Positions 18,701 through 26,420 of a stretch of DNA of 64,000 bases are shown here, in pieces. The DNA comes from Crocinitomix sp. (lineage in GTDB: Bacteria; Bacteroidota; Bacteroidia; Flavobacteriales_D; Crocinitomicaceae). The position numbers and the translations under genes were made by a program. The notes beneath the pieces were generated by a model that did no database searches, was not told where the DNA came from, and worked only from the letters and a program-made list of their open reading frames with translations. The first letter of the stretch is position 1. Each line of letters opens with the position of its first letter. The stretch lies in contig WTCE01000009.1 in assembly GCA_013138735.1 (NCBI GenBank), positions 89,705 through 153,704 of the forward strand, given 5' to 3'.

Positions 18701-19925
18701 GTTGGTACTAGAATCTGGTTCAAGTACAGGTAATGGAGCATGGGAAACAAGTGGAGATGGAATTTTTGATCCTGAAACGGGCGAAACGACAGCTTATAAT
18801 CACGGAGAAATCGATTTAGCTACGGGCTCATTTTTAATCTATTTTGAAACATTAGATAATGGAGGTTGCCCTGCAGCATACGACACTATAACTGTAAATA
18901 TCCTCCCTAGTCCAGAAGCTAATTTCACATTTGAGGAAGTCTGCTTTGGTTCACCAACTGTATTTACTAACACATCTACAAGTGACGACCCTATCGATTT
19001 CTTTCTATGGACAATTGAACTCGGAGTAACATCTGCTGTGGAAAACCCGACGCACACATTCTCTGGTCCAGGGACGTGGGACGTTGAATTAATTGTGGCT
19101 TCTGAAAATGGATGTATTGACACTGTTGTACAAGAAGTACGCTCCCATTTCATTCCTGTTGCCAGCTTTGCAGTTCCAGAACCTTGTTTAAAAGGAGGTA
19201 CAGCATTTTTTGATTCATCTGCTGTTGGTAATGCTGATGTTGTTTCATGGTTATGGGATTTCGGAGACGGATCAGTCGGAGATACAACTCAGAATCCAAT
19301 TCACCAATATCCCAATGAAGGAGCTTATGATATTACATTATCTGTTACTTCAGAATTTGGATGTACACACGATACAACAATTACGATCTTAATTAACTTA
19401 GGTCCTATTGCTTCGTTTGACGCTAATCCAGGAAGTGCTAATTTATACGTGGATGTGAATTTCACAGACACATCTGTGCCTAACGGTTCACCATTGGCTG
19501 GATGGGATTGGAATTTTGGTGACGGTGGAACTGCTATTACACAAAACACGATCCATCAATTTACTTTTGAAGGAGAATATAATGTAGAATTGATTGTAAC
19601 GGACGAGTTCGGTTGTAAAGACACGGCCTACAAAATTGTTCCAATATATCACGGTCCTTTAGTTCCTTCTGCATTCTCACCTAATGGGGATTCAAACAAT
19701 GACCTGCTCATGCTATTGGGTGGTAATTTTACTGAAATTGACTTTACCATTTACAATAACTGGGGAGAAATAATTTTTGCAACAACTGACGTTGATTCAC
19801 CAGGTTGGGACGGAACTTATAAGAACGAACCGCAACCACTTGGTGTTTATGTTTATGTTGCTAGAGTAAAAACTTTTGATGGAGTGGAACATATTTTGTC
19901 AGGTGACGTATCATTAATTCGATAG
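15717..19925 (+). CDS. T9SS type B PKD-repeat adhesin (gliding-motility-associated C-terminal domain)
   Basis: A 1402-residue surface protein. It starts with a signal peptide (MKKFLLLITVLTSFYSNA). An N-terminal ~280-residue domain (HIVGGELSYQHLGGSSYYLT ...) typical of large Bacteroidota adhesins comes next. PKD domains follow, recognised by repeated WEWDFGDG and WWDFGTGDPADTSIVE, alternating with Cys-bearing linkers. Mid-protein Ig-like segments with SGDGIF are also present. The last ~95 residues (PSAFSPNGDSNNDLL ... YNNWGEIIF ... GWDGTYKNEPQPLGVYVY) are the CHU_C/T9SS type B sorting domain. It is the first gene of a three-gene unit with PorP/SprF and PorE-like proteins, the usual partners for secretion and anchoring of type B cargo. 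Ligand and role (adhesion, gliding) are unknown. Confidence 0.94.
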   Translation: MKKFLLLITVLTSFYSNATHIVGGELSYQHLGGSSYYLTVKLYKDCNPGTQNFPNDLEIEAFTGFGLDTIGTLPADDFFVLPRLGRDTLAPHIDTCSFNPGICVEEAIYGAIISLPPIDGGYHLFYQTYARNGSLLNIIDPLQAGESFYAYVPDNALYLTNSSPVFSNSPPVFVCQGYDLDLDFSATDSDGDSLVYSFYRPYTGRTWSHPDHYDPVLYYPTIDLGGTPPDNIEFVKVNYVFGFSADNPLNAIGGIPLTLSTSGIINGIPEAVGQYVVGVMVEEYRDGDKIGEIVRDFQFNVLTCPPPQNAEIGEVEGCDGYVIDFVNESGDGATDFWWDFGTGDPADTSIVEEPTFDFTPYGAGTYTITLIAQRGTTCADTTSIELVLSGVTADFFVEDTVCTLQELAIINSSTSEDNGVLVSWEWDFGDGTTSTDEDPTHAYTTPGDYTITLIVGSDLGCLDTMTFDIVVTDHPGAGIMPMMGCIGLDVAFTSTSSPDATTFHWDFGTGFEADTSDLENPTFTYPDYGVYTVTLITEPYSFCADTITYEIMISNVIADFELPDTMCTDVLIDFIDLSTNVNGSIFSWEWDFGDGSSSTDTDPSYGYTVPGTYTVTLIVITDIGCTDTLSQDITIFDAPLAMIGAIDFCSGLTVDFINASDPGASGFWWDFGTGDPADTSIVENPTFTYDSYGSYTVTLMAQRGTVCQTSTSIDVVLSDLFGAISMPDTACVGSEIEFLDLSVTVDGTTLTEWEWDFGDLITSDLQNPLHTYDLDGDYTVIFVVHSDVGCTDTVLQDIHIQTLPYAFAGLDTAVCLEDPSIMLDGIISNADGGIWTGEGGVFSPSDTDLDATYFATLDELDAGMTIIVLTTVGNGYCGAQSDTMIITYIGTQDVDAGGDIEVCEDSTYIDIEATVAFDAGTTWSSSGDGIFGDDEALATTYTFGPTDIALGTVTLYIETYNFSGCSDDTDTITVTFHEQPTMTAMSDTLICSGIPLVLESGSSTGNGAWETSGDGIFDPETGETTAYNHGEIDLATGSFLIYFETLDNGGCPAAYDTITVNILPSPEANFTFEEVCFGSPTVFTNTSTSDDPIDFFLWTIELGVTSAVENPTHTFSGPGTWDVELIVASENGCIDTVVQEVRSHFIPVASFAVPEPCLKGGTAFFDSSAVGNADVVSWLWDFGDGSVGDTTQNPIHQYPNEGAYDITLSVTSEFGCTHDTTITILINLGPIASFDANPGSANLYVDVNFTDTSVPNGSPLAGWDWNFGDGGTAITQNTIHQFTFEGEYNVELIVTDEFGCKDTAYKIVPIYHGPLVPSAFSPNGDSNNDLLMLLGGNFTEIDFTIYNNWGEIIFATTDVDSPGWDGTYKNEPQPLGVYVYVARVKTFDGVEHILSGDVSLIR

Positions 19926-19933
19926 AAGAACAC

Positions 19934-20926
19934 ATGAAGAATTTCATATCCATATTGATAGTCGTATTTTTTGCAATTTCTGCAAAGGCGCAGGATTTTC
20001 ATCTTTCGCAATATGACGCAGCTGCATTAAATGTTAATCCAGCCTTAACGGGAATTTTTAAAGGAGATTACCGAATCCATGGTCATTATAGAACCCAATG
20101 GGCTGCAGTAGCTACTAAACCATTTACTACAGGCTTGGCAAGTTTTGATATGCGCCATAAAAAAAACTGGGGTTTCGGTGGACAAATTGCAAATTTCAGA
20201 GCGGGAACCGGTGGTTACAACGTTGTAAGCGTTCTTCCTTCTGCCTCGTACAAATTTCCTTTTGGTAAAGACAAGCATCACTTTGTAAGCTTTGGAGCAC
20301 AACTCGGCTTTTTTCAAAAGTCAATCAACGCTTCGTCTCTAACTTTTGCTAACCAATATGTGAAAACCAATGGTGGCGAATTCAACCCAGGGATTTCAAG
20401 CGGAGAGAATTTTGCCAATAACGGTATTTTTAAAATAGACGCGAATATTGGAGCAATGTATTACTTCAGTAAACCCAACAACCGGATTAACCCGTTTGGT
20501 GGAATTACATTGTTTCATATCACAAGACCTACCGAATCATTTTTAGGAGAGGATAATAAATTAGCAATGCGCCCACAAGTAATTGGAGGTGCCCGCATCA
20601 TTATCAACCCTAAAATTGCGTTGACGCCTAAAATTTATTACCAATACCAAGATAAAGCAAGCGAATTCACTTATGCAGTGGCTAGTCAGTTTTATTTAGA
20701 AACGTATGATATCTTCCTTCTAGGAACCATTATATTTAGAAATGATGATGCGGCTATATTTGAGTTTGGTGCCAAATACGGAAACTTTATTGGGCGCTTA
20801 AGTTACGATATCAACACATCAAGTTTGAACAGTGTTTCAAGCGGACGTGGCGGAACAGAATTTTCGCTTACGTACATCTTTAGTCGTCCTAATCCTAATC
20901 CTGCACCTACTTGTCCTAAAATATGA
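19934..20926 (+). CDS. PorP/SprF-family type IX secretion outer-membrane protein
   Basis: A 330-residue outer-membrane beta-barrel protein. It has a signal peptide ending in ISAKA-Q and the family signature HLSQYDAAALNVNPALTGIF right after it, then alternating amphipathic strands to an aromatic C-terminal region. PorP/SprF proteins help secrete or hold specific T9SS type B cargo. The gene starts 8 bases after the PKD adhesin and overlaps the next gene by 4 bases, so the adhesin is its most likely client. Confidence 0.93.
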   Translation: MKNFISILIVVFFAISAKAQDFHLSQYDAAALNVNPALTGIFKGDYRIHGHYRTQWAAVATKPFTTGLASFDMRHKKNWGFGGQIANFRAGTGGYNVVSVLPSASYKFPFGKDKHHFVSFGAQLGFFQKSINASSLTFANQYVKTNGGEFNPGISSGENFANNGIFKIDANIGAMYYFSKPNNRINPFGGITLFHITRPTESFLGEDNKLAMRPQVIGGARIIINPKIALTPKIYYQYQDKASEFTYAVASQFYLETYDIFLLGTIIFRNDDAAIFEFGAKYGNFIGRLSYDINTSSLNSVSSGRGGTEFSLTYIFSRPNPNPAPTCPKI

Positions 20927-23034
20927 TGAGAAAAATATTCTACTCGATTATTCTTACTGCGGTATCAGTCTGTTCATTCGGACAGACGAACAACGAATTG
21001 ATAAAATTAGGGGATGCTGCAATGATAAATGGGCAATATACCAATGCCGTTTATTACTACGCCTTTATTTTATACAAAGTAAAACAAGGTGAAGAAGCCG
21101 CATACTATCCGTATGAAATCACTACGACGTATAAGGAACCAAAAAAGGATGAAAATGGAACTATAGTTCCTCCAACAAATCCTTCTAAAAAAGAAATTGT
21201 TCTGATACATAAATTAGCTGAAGCCTATTTATCAGCTGATGATTATCAAAACGCAATGATCTGGAACGAAGCAGCTATAAAATATGCTACTCCAGAATAT
21301 CCAAACGCACGTTACAATTATGGTGTTTCATTGATGTACAATGAAAAATTTGAAGAAGCCATGGTCGAATTCGAGCAGTTTCAAACTGAAAATGGTGATC
21401 CTGAAAATAAATTCTATAAAAAAGCTGCTTCAAACATAGCCAGTTGTCAATTTGCTCTGAATCCTGAAAACACAGATGAGGACATTGAATTTGCACCCTT
21501 AGAAGGAGCTATGAATGCTGGAACTACGAATTTTGGAATTCAGTACACTAGTGACAATCATATCATATTCTCAAGTGCACGCTCTAGCAGTAATGAAAGT
21601 GACACCGCATACAACCCAATGGATAAATATTTATTGGATATTTATATTGCACCTCTAAATGCAGATGGGTCAATTGGTGAACCAGAAAAAATTCCCTTTA
21701 CTGTAAATTCTACTGAATTCCATGAAGGAAGTGCAGTTGTTTCTGCCAACGGTGAGTCGATCTTTTTTACTAAAATGGATCCTGCCAACAGAAATGAAAC
21801 GAAAATTTACGGAAGTAGAAAAGTAAACAATTCATGGCTTGAGCCCTACGTGCTTGATCCACATGTGAATTTAGATGGATTCCGTTCATTATCCCCTTTT
21901 CTTTCTGCAGATGGAGAAAAATTATATTATGCATCAAATCGTCCCGGCGGACAAGGTGGTTTAGACTTGTGGTCTGTTAAAATGACTGCGACTGGTCAAA
22001 CTGGACGCGCTGTAAACTTAGGCGATAAAGTCAATTCTGGTGGAGATGAATTTTCACCGTTCTTCCATGACAAAAGTCAAATCCTCTACTACTCTTCTGA
22101 TGGTCATATTGGTTTTGGAGGGCAGGATGTGTTTTTTAACGAATGGAATGCGGATGCTGATGCATTTGGACAAACAACCAATGCTGGGGCACCAATCAAT
22201 TCAAGTGCAGACGATAGTTATTTTGTTTTAGATGAAAAATTAGAAAATGGCTTTGTCACTTCTAATCGTGAATCATGTAGTGAATGCGATTCAATCTACA
22301 GCCTTAAAGTACATTGCAATAGAGTTTATAAAGTTACACGTCCCGAAATCCAATTTGCGATAAACGGCTATGTTTATGATAAGGAGACGAATGAAATTAT
22401 ACCGAATGCCAAAGTTGAATTTAAAGATGTATCCTATGAATGGGACCATTTTGAAATTTTCACAGATGAAAACGGATATTATGAACATGCTTTGATTCCA
22501 GACCTTGAATTATTTATGCGCGCCAATCAAACGGATTATTTTGCCGACAAGGCATTAATATCGACTATTGGTGAAACAGAATCTAAAACGTTCCAACAAG
22601 ATTTCTATCTCGAAAAAATACCAAAAGGTGAGATTACAATTGAAGGAATCGAGTATGACTTCGATAGTGCAAATTTACGTCCTGAATCTGAATTAATTCT
22701 AGATAATCTAATTGAATTCTTAGAGTTGAATGACAACCTAGTAATTGAGATTCGATCACATACAGATCAGCGTGGTGGCGACAATTACAACTTAAAGCTT
22801 TCACAACGACGTGCTCAAAGTGTAGTTGATTATTTAATTGCTCATGACATTCCAATGGAGCGTCTCGTTCCTAAGGGATATGGTGAAACAAAACCGGCTG
22901 AAATCACAGATGAAGAAGGCAACACTGAAGTCATGACAATTGAGCATATTGCCAAGTTAAAGTCAAAAGACAAGCGAAAAGAAGCACATCAACGTAATAG
23001 ACGTACAGCCTTCTTTGTCTTAGAGCAAAAATAA
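20923..23034 (+). CDS. PorE-like OmpA family protein with TPR, PD40 and CRD domains
   Basis: A 703-residue exported protein. After a signal peptide (MMRKIFYSIILTAVSVCSFG) come TPR-like helices (about 20-170), a PD40/WD40-like propeller (about 185-470, with LSADGEKLYYASNRPGGQGG), a carboxypeptidase-regulatory-like domain (about 485-560) and a C-terminal OmpA domain. The OmpA domain has YDFDSANLRPES and the peptidoglycan-binding IRSHTDQRGGDNYN ... LSQRRAQSVVDYL. This order matches PorE, which links T9SS parts to peptidoglycan. Its ATGATG start overlaps the PorP/SprF stop, and it is probably the cell-wall anchor for the preceding adhesin system. Confidence 0.92.
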   Translation: MMRKIFYSIILTAVSVCSFGQTNNELIKLGDAAMINGQYTNAVYYYAFILYKVKQGEEAAYYPYEITTTYKEPKKDENGTIVPPTNPSKKEIVLIHKLAEAYLSADDYQNAMIWNEAAIKYATPEYPNARYNYGVSLMYNEKFEEAMVEFEQFQTENGDPENKFYKKAASNIASCQFALNPENTDEDIEFAPLEGAMNAGTTNFGIQYTSDNHIIFSSARSSSNESDTAYNPMDKYLLDIYIAPLNADGSIGEPEKIPFTVNSTEFHEGSAVVSANGESIFFTKMDPANRNETKIYGSRKVNNSWLEPYVLDPHVNLDGFRSLSPFLSADGEKLYYASNRPGGQGGLDLWSVKMTATGQTGRAVNLGDKVNSGGDEFSPFFHDKSQILYYSSDGHIGFGGQDVFFNEWNADADAFGQTTNAGAPINSSADDSYFVLDEKLENGFVTSNRESCSECDSIYSLKVHCNRVYKVTRPEIQFAINGYVYDKETNEIIPNAKVEFKDVSYEWDHFEIFTDENGYYEHALIPDLELFMRANQTDYFADKALISTIGETESKTFQQDFYLEKIPKGEITIEGIEYDFDSANLRPESELILDNLIEFLELNDNLVIEIRSHTDQRGGDNYNLKLSQRRAQSVVDYLIAHDIPMERLVPKGYGETKPAEITDEEGNTEVMTIEHIAKLKSKDKRKEAHQRNRRTAFFVLEQK

Positions 23035-23070
23035 TCCCTCTTAATTTCCAAGAAGACAAGCACTTTTATT

Positions 23071-23078
23071 TATCTTTG
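23071..23078 (+). promoter_or_regulatory. -7 promoter element of the FKBP gene pair
   Basis: TATCTTTG, an exact TAnnTTTG match 16 bases before the ATG of the first FKBP gene. It overlaps a possible upstream TTG start, which argues against that start. Confidence 0.65.
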
Positions 23079-23093
23079 CCTCAAAAAAAATTG

Positions 23094-23693
23094 ATGGAGC
23101 AAGTTAGAAAAGATGCCAGCTATAGTGTTGGAATGAGTATTGGACAAAGTTTACAAGGACAAAATTTAGATCAAATAGATTTAGATGTTTTCATAGAGGG
23201 AATCACCGCGATTTTCAATAATGAGACTTTAAAATGGACTCCAGAAGAAGCAAATACAAAAATTGGAGACTATCTCAATGCTGTGAATGACTCAAGATTT
23301 GCAGAAAACAAAAGCGCCGGAGCAGAATTCTTAGCTGCCAATGCATCTAAAGAAGGAGTTACTACTTTAGAGTCTGGTTTACAATACGAAATTATTACAG
23401 AAGGAAACGGTGAAAAACCAGGAGCTGAAGCTCAAGTTACTGTACATTACCATGGAACATTGTCTGATGGAACTGTTTTTGACAGTAGTGTAGCTCGTGG
23501 AGAACCTACCACATTTGGTGTAAACCAAGTGATTAAAGGCTGGACAGAAGCTTTGCAATTAATGCCGTCTGGTTCTAAATGGAAACTTTACATTCCTGAA
23601 AACCTTGCATATGGAGCTAATCCGCATCCAGGTGGACCAATCAAACCGTTTATGGCGTTAATTTTTGACGTTGAACTGATCTCCATAAACTAA
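23094..23693 (+). CDS. FKBP-type peptidyl-prolyl cis-trans isomerase, cytoplasmic (FklB-like)
   Basis: This enzyme accelerates proline isomerisation during protein folding. The 199-residue form starting at MEQVRKDASYSVGMSIG is preferred because an upstream TTG lies inside the -7 promoter element. An N-terminal helical FKBP_N-type dimerisation domain (1-80) is followed by the FKBP catalytic domain: VTVHYHGTLSDGTVFDSS, FGVNQVIKGWTEALQLMPSG and IPENLAYGAN. There is no signal peptide, so it should act in the cytoplasm, unlike the lipoprotein paralogue encoded 4 bases downstream. Confidence 0.92.
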   Translation: MEQVRKDASYSVGMSIGQSLQGQNLDQIDLDVFIEGITAIFNNETLKWTPEEANTKIGDYLNAVNDSRFAENKSAGAEFLAANASKEGVTTLESGLQYEIITEGNGEKPGAEAQVTVHYHGTLSDGTVFDSSVARGEPTTFGVNQVIKGWTEALQLMPSGSKWKLYIPENLAYGANPHPGGPIKPFMALIFDVELISIN

Positions 23694-23697
23694 AAAC

Positions 23698-24630
23698 ATG
23701 CGTACATCATTTGGCTACTTCTTTCTCGCACTATTCTTCTTTGCATGCAATGGTGAGGAAGAAGTAGACGTTGATGTCGATCCCGTTGAAGTTCCGAAAC
23801 ATGTTTTTCAGAGTTTTGAATCTAAAATAAGTTACTGCATTGGTTTTGATAATGGCTTTACTATTACTCAAGTTTACAACGGCCCGAACACAACTAGTAA
23901 GTTTTTCTTAAGCGATATTGAAGAAGGATTGGTTGCTTATTTGGGTAATGGTGAATTACGTGTCGGGATATTTGAAGTGGATAGCATCCTCGAACTTTAT
24001 TTGGGTGAAAATGGCGAGGTCGACGAAAGTCAAGTATCCAAAACTGACGCAAGTTATGCAATTGGATTAATTGAAGCACAAACCTTAGTAGGATCCTTGG
24101 TAGGTCGTGGAATTGACCAAGCTATGGACATTGATTTCTTGATTAAAGGAATTCAGGATGGTATGTACAATCGCCAAAACACATTAAGTTTAACTGAAAT
24201 CAGAACAGAAGTTTCTAAGTATTACAGTGAAATGAACCTTGTAATGGGGCAAAGTTTCCTGACGGAAAACTTGAAGAACGAAAGTGTTTCCAGCACTGAA
24301 AGTGGTTTACAATATGAAATCATAAAACGAGGCACTGGTATTTCACCAAACCTGACGGACACCTGCATTGTTCACTATACGGGACGCACAATTGATGGTC
24401 GAGTATTTGAATCTACTGTGCCTTCAAGCATTCCAGCTGAATTTACACCATTAGGCGTAATTCCTGGCTGGAAAGAAGGACTATTACTAATGAAAGCAGG
24501 CGGAAGCTGGCGGTTTTTCATTCCATATGAATTAGCCTATGGCGAAACAGGCAGTGGACCAATTGAACCATTTTCGACCTTAGTTTTTGATCTTGATTTA
24601 CTCGAGGTTAAACGCTTTAACCCAGAGTGA
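23698..24630 (+). CDS. FKBP-type peptidyl-prolyl isomerase lipoprotein
   Basis: A 310-residue lipoprotein: the signal MRTSFGYFFLALFFFACNG has a lipobox with Cys17, followed by an acidic tether EEEVDVDVD. The N-terminal half contains two FKBP_N-like helical segments (SYCIGFDNGF and SYAIGLIEAQTL). The C-terminal half is the FKBP domain with CIVHYTGRTIDGRVFEST, LGVIPGWKEGLLLMKAGG and IPYELAYGETG. It likely assists folding of exported or outer-membrane proteins. It is co-transcribed with the cytoplasmic FKBP gene, a pairing often seen in Bacteroidota. Confidence 0.92.
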   Translation: MRTSFGYFFLALFFFACNGEEEVDVDVDPVEVPKHVFQSFESKISYCIGFDNGFTITQVYNGPNTTSKFFLSDIEEGLVAYLGNGELRVGIFEVDSILELYLGENGEVDESQVSKTDASYAIGLIEAQTLVGSLVGRGIDQAMDIDFLIKGIQDGMYNRQNTLSLTEIRTEVSKYYSEMNLVMGQSFLTENLKNESVSSTESGLQYEIIKRGTGISPNLTDTCIVHYTGRTIDGRVFESTVPSSIPAEFTPLGVIPGWKEGLLLMKAGGSWRFFIPYELAYGETGSGPIEPFSTLVFDLDLLEVKRFNPE

Positions 24631-24789
24631 TGTTTGACTATAAAATCCGATTTCTGCGTTATGCTTGGTTTTCAAAAGCTGCACTTTTTCTTTTACAAAA
24701 GTAAACTCATGATTTTTGGTCTTCACAAGCCTTGAACTCAAACTTTCTAGTTCAAACATAAGACACTATTGACAGGCAATTAATAAATT

Positions 24790-24817
24790 AAAACACTTGA
24801 TTAATTAGGTGTTTTTT
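24790..24817. terminator. Stem-loop terminator between convergent genes
   Basis: AAACACTT and AGGTGTTT pair across a short AT loop and are followed by TTTTT on the plus strand and A-rich sequence upstream. It can serve both the FKBP operon and the convergent HTTM operon. The rest of the 200-base gap shows nothing distinctive. Confidence 0.65.
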
Positions 24818-24833
24818 AATTGGAGGTTATCCT

Positions 24834-25751
24834 CTAAGTTCTTTTCTTTAAAGAAAACCGTTTTTTCAACCATTGAATATGCCGTTGATCTAGGAATAAA
24901 AGATAGGTCAAAATCATTAAAACCCCAAAGGTGAAAATTCCCATTCCAATAGCAATGCCGACATGGAGCAAGACACCAATTGCCAAAAAAGGAATTTTAA
25001 TTCGTTTAAACCACACTAAAAGAGGAAACAGTCCTTGATAAAGAAGCACGATATATGTACCAAACATTGAAATCGTTGGATTATCTGCGAAAATGGCACG
25101 CATTGCAGGACCTGAAAAAGCTTCTACTTTAGAAATGTGCATCAATGCTTCGCCATTTAACCAATAAGGATCCATAAGTTTATAAAGATCTGAAAAGAAG
25201 TAGAGCACACAAATCTGAATTAAAATCACCCAATAGAATGTATTGTTTAATACATTCTGAAACTCAGGAAATACCGTCACTCTATTTTCTACTTGTTTCC
25301 TGCTAGAATTAGAAATAAACATCAGATAGAACAAAAGAATGCTAATCAATGCCTCTCCCCCAGTAAACATTAAATAGCCTTTTATAAATAAATTGGCCGT
25401 AACAAAATACAAAAGCACGGCTGTTAAACGCGGCAAAAAATTCAATAAACCACTGACAATAAGTGCTATTTGACCATAAACGAACACATAAGCAATCCAA
25501 GGATACCCTGAATTGATTGGGTGGTTTAAAATATTCAACAGCGCCTTACTCCCTTGCTGGTACCAAGGATATTTCGTGTTCCAACCCTGAGCACCTACAA
25601 TGCCATCATAGCTGAACAACTCATGCGATATCGGCAATAACGTTAAAGCATTAATCAGCAAGAAAACATATAGTACTTTTCTAAATAACTCTATTTTTTC
25701 TCCATATGGAAAAGGCCTCAAAAATATTTCAGGGATTCTTTTCAACATCAA
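24834..25751 (-). CDS. HTTM-type multi-pass membrane protein
   Basis: A 305-residue integral membrane protein with about seven hydrophobic segments. The layout FRPFPYGEKIELFRKVLYVF, a long loop with GWNTKYPWYQ, then repeated helices resembles HTTM proteins, the family that includes the membrane part of vitamin K-dependent gamma-carboxylase-like proteins. It overlaps its upstream partner by 4 bases, so the two are translated together and probably form one complex. No catalytic residues are obvious; function is unknown. Confidence 0.75.
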   Translation of the reverse strand: MMLKRIPEIFLRPFPYGEKIELFRKVLYVFLLINALTLLPISHELFSYDGIVGAQGWNTKYPWYQQGSKALLNILNHPINSGYPWIAYVFVYGQIALIVSGLLNFLPRLTAVLLYFVTANLFIKGYLMFTGGEALISILLFYLMFISNSSRKQVENRVTVFPEFQNVLNNTFYWVILIQICVLYFFSDLYKLMDPYWLNGEALMHISKVEAFSGPAMRAIFADNPTISMFGTYIVLLYQGLFPLLVWFKRIKIPFLAIGVLLHVGIAIGMGIFTFGVLMILTYLLFLDQRHIQWLKKRFSLKKRT

Positions 25752-26320
25752 TGAAAATTATATTGGGGCAGTTCAATTGAATTTTTTTCACCTGTAACAA
25801 CATCCTCTAAATGGAAACGAATGCGTGCAGAATCGACTACCGAATCGTATAAAGAATACGCATTTCCCCGAATAAAATTCCTGATTTTATAATAGCTTTC
25901 TCCCGCATAAAATTCAGACATCCTATGACTGGGAAAATCATCCCCAAACTCCAAACCCATCTGCTGCAAATCTGTACTTAGCCAATAATAAAGATTAGAT
26001 CCAGACAAAACTAATTCACTATGATGCGAGCCTCTTAAGTAAAAGTGTTTGCCTTCAGCATCTGCAATTGGGTTGACCCATCCCGTTGAATCTTCACCGA
26101 AAAAAAAAATAATTTCCACAGATGAGTTCACAGTTGGGCACGGCGCAAACATTCCCCACGTTTGTGTAAAAACAGGCTCAACATAAGGAGTTATTGCAGA
26201 TCTTAGTTGAGGATTTGAAAGTTGAGCGGGTAAAGCATAAATAAAAATGAAGCTAAAATGAACGATTATAAATAGAAATGCTAACCAACCGATCCATATT
26301 TTATTCTTCGCTTTATTCAA
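25748..26320 (-). CDS. Membrane-anchored protein, DUF5819-like
   Basis: A 190-residue protein with one N-terminal transmembrane helix (IWIGWLAFLFIIVHFSFIFIYAL cut as IWIGWLAFLFIIVHF plus more) and an extracytoplasmic domain. The signature PVFTQTWGMFAPCP resembles DUF5819-type proteins, which are commonly encoded next to HTTM proteins. The gene is directly upstream of, and overlaps, the HTTM gene. I do not know the function; the pair may handle a modification or transport step at the membrane. Confidence 0.7.
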   Translation of the reverse strand: MNKAKNKIWIGWLAFLFIIVHFSFIFIYALPAQLSNPQLRSAITPYVEPVFTQTWGMFAPCPTVNSSVEIIFFFGEDSTGWVNPIADAEGKHFYLRGSHHSELVLSGSNLYYWLSTDLQQMGLEFGDDFPSHRMSEFYAGESYYKIRNFIRGNAYSLYDSVVDSARIRFHLEDVVTGEKNSIELPQYNFH

Positions 26321-26420
26321 AAGATGTATTTATTAACTTTTATTTTGTTAAAAATAAGCATATTCAACCGTATATTTTCGGCATATTTTAAATACTTTCG
26401 AGTATAATCTGGTCTTATAA

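Noticed and set aside
16676..19549. Minus-strand frames opposite the PKD adhesin
   Set aside because: Long antisense frames are expected opposite such Asp/Thr-rich repeats; the sequences are low-complexity mirrors of the PKD text.
23076..23093. Upstream TTG start for the first FKBP gene
   Set aside because: The TTG is part of an exact TATCTTTG -7 promoter element, so transcription should begin downstream of it; the ATG at 23094 starts the recognisable protein.
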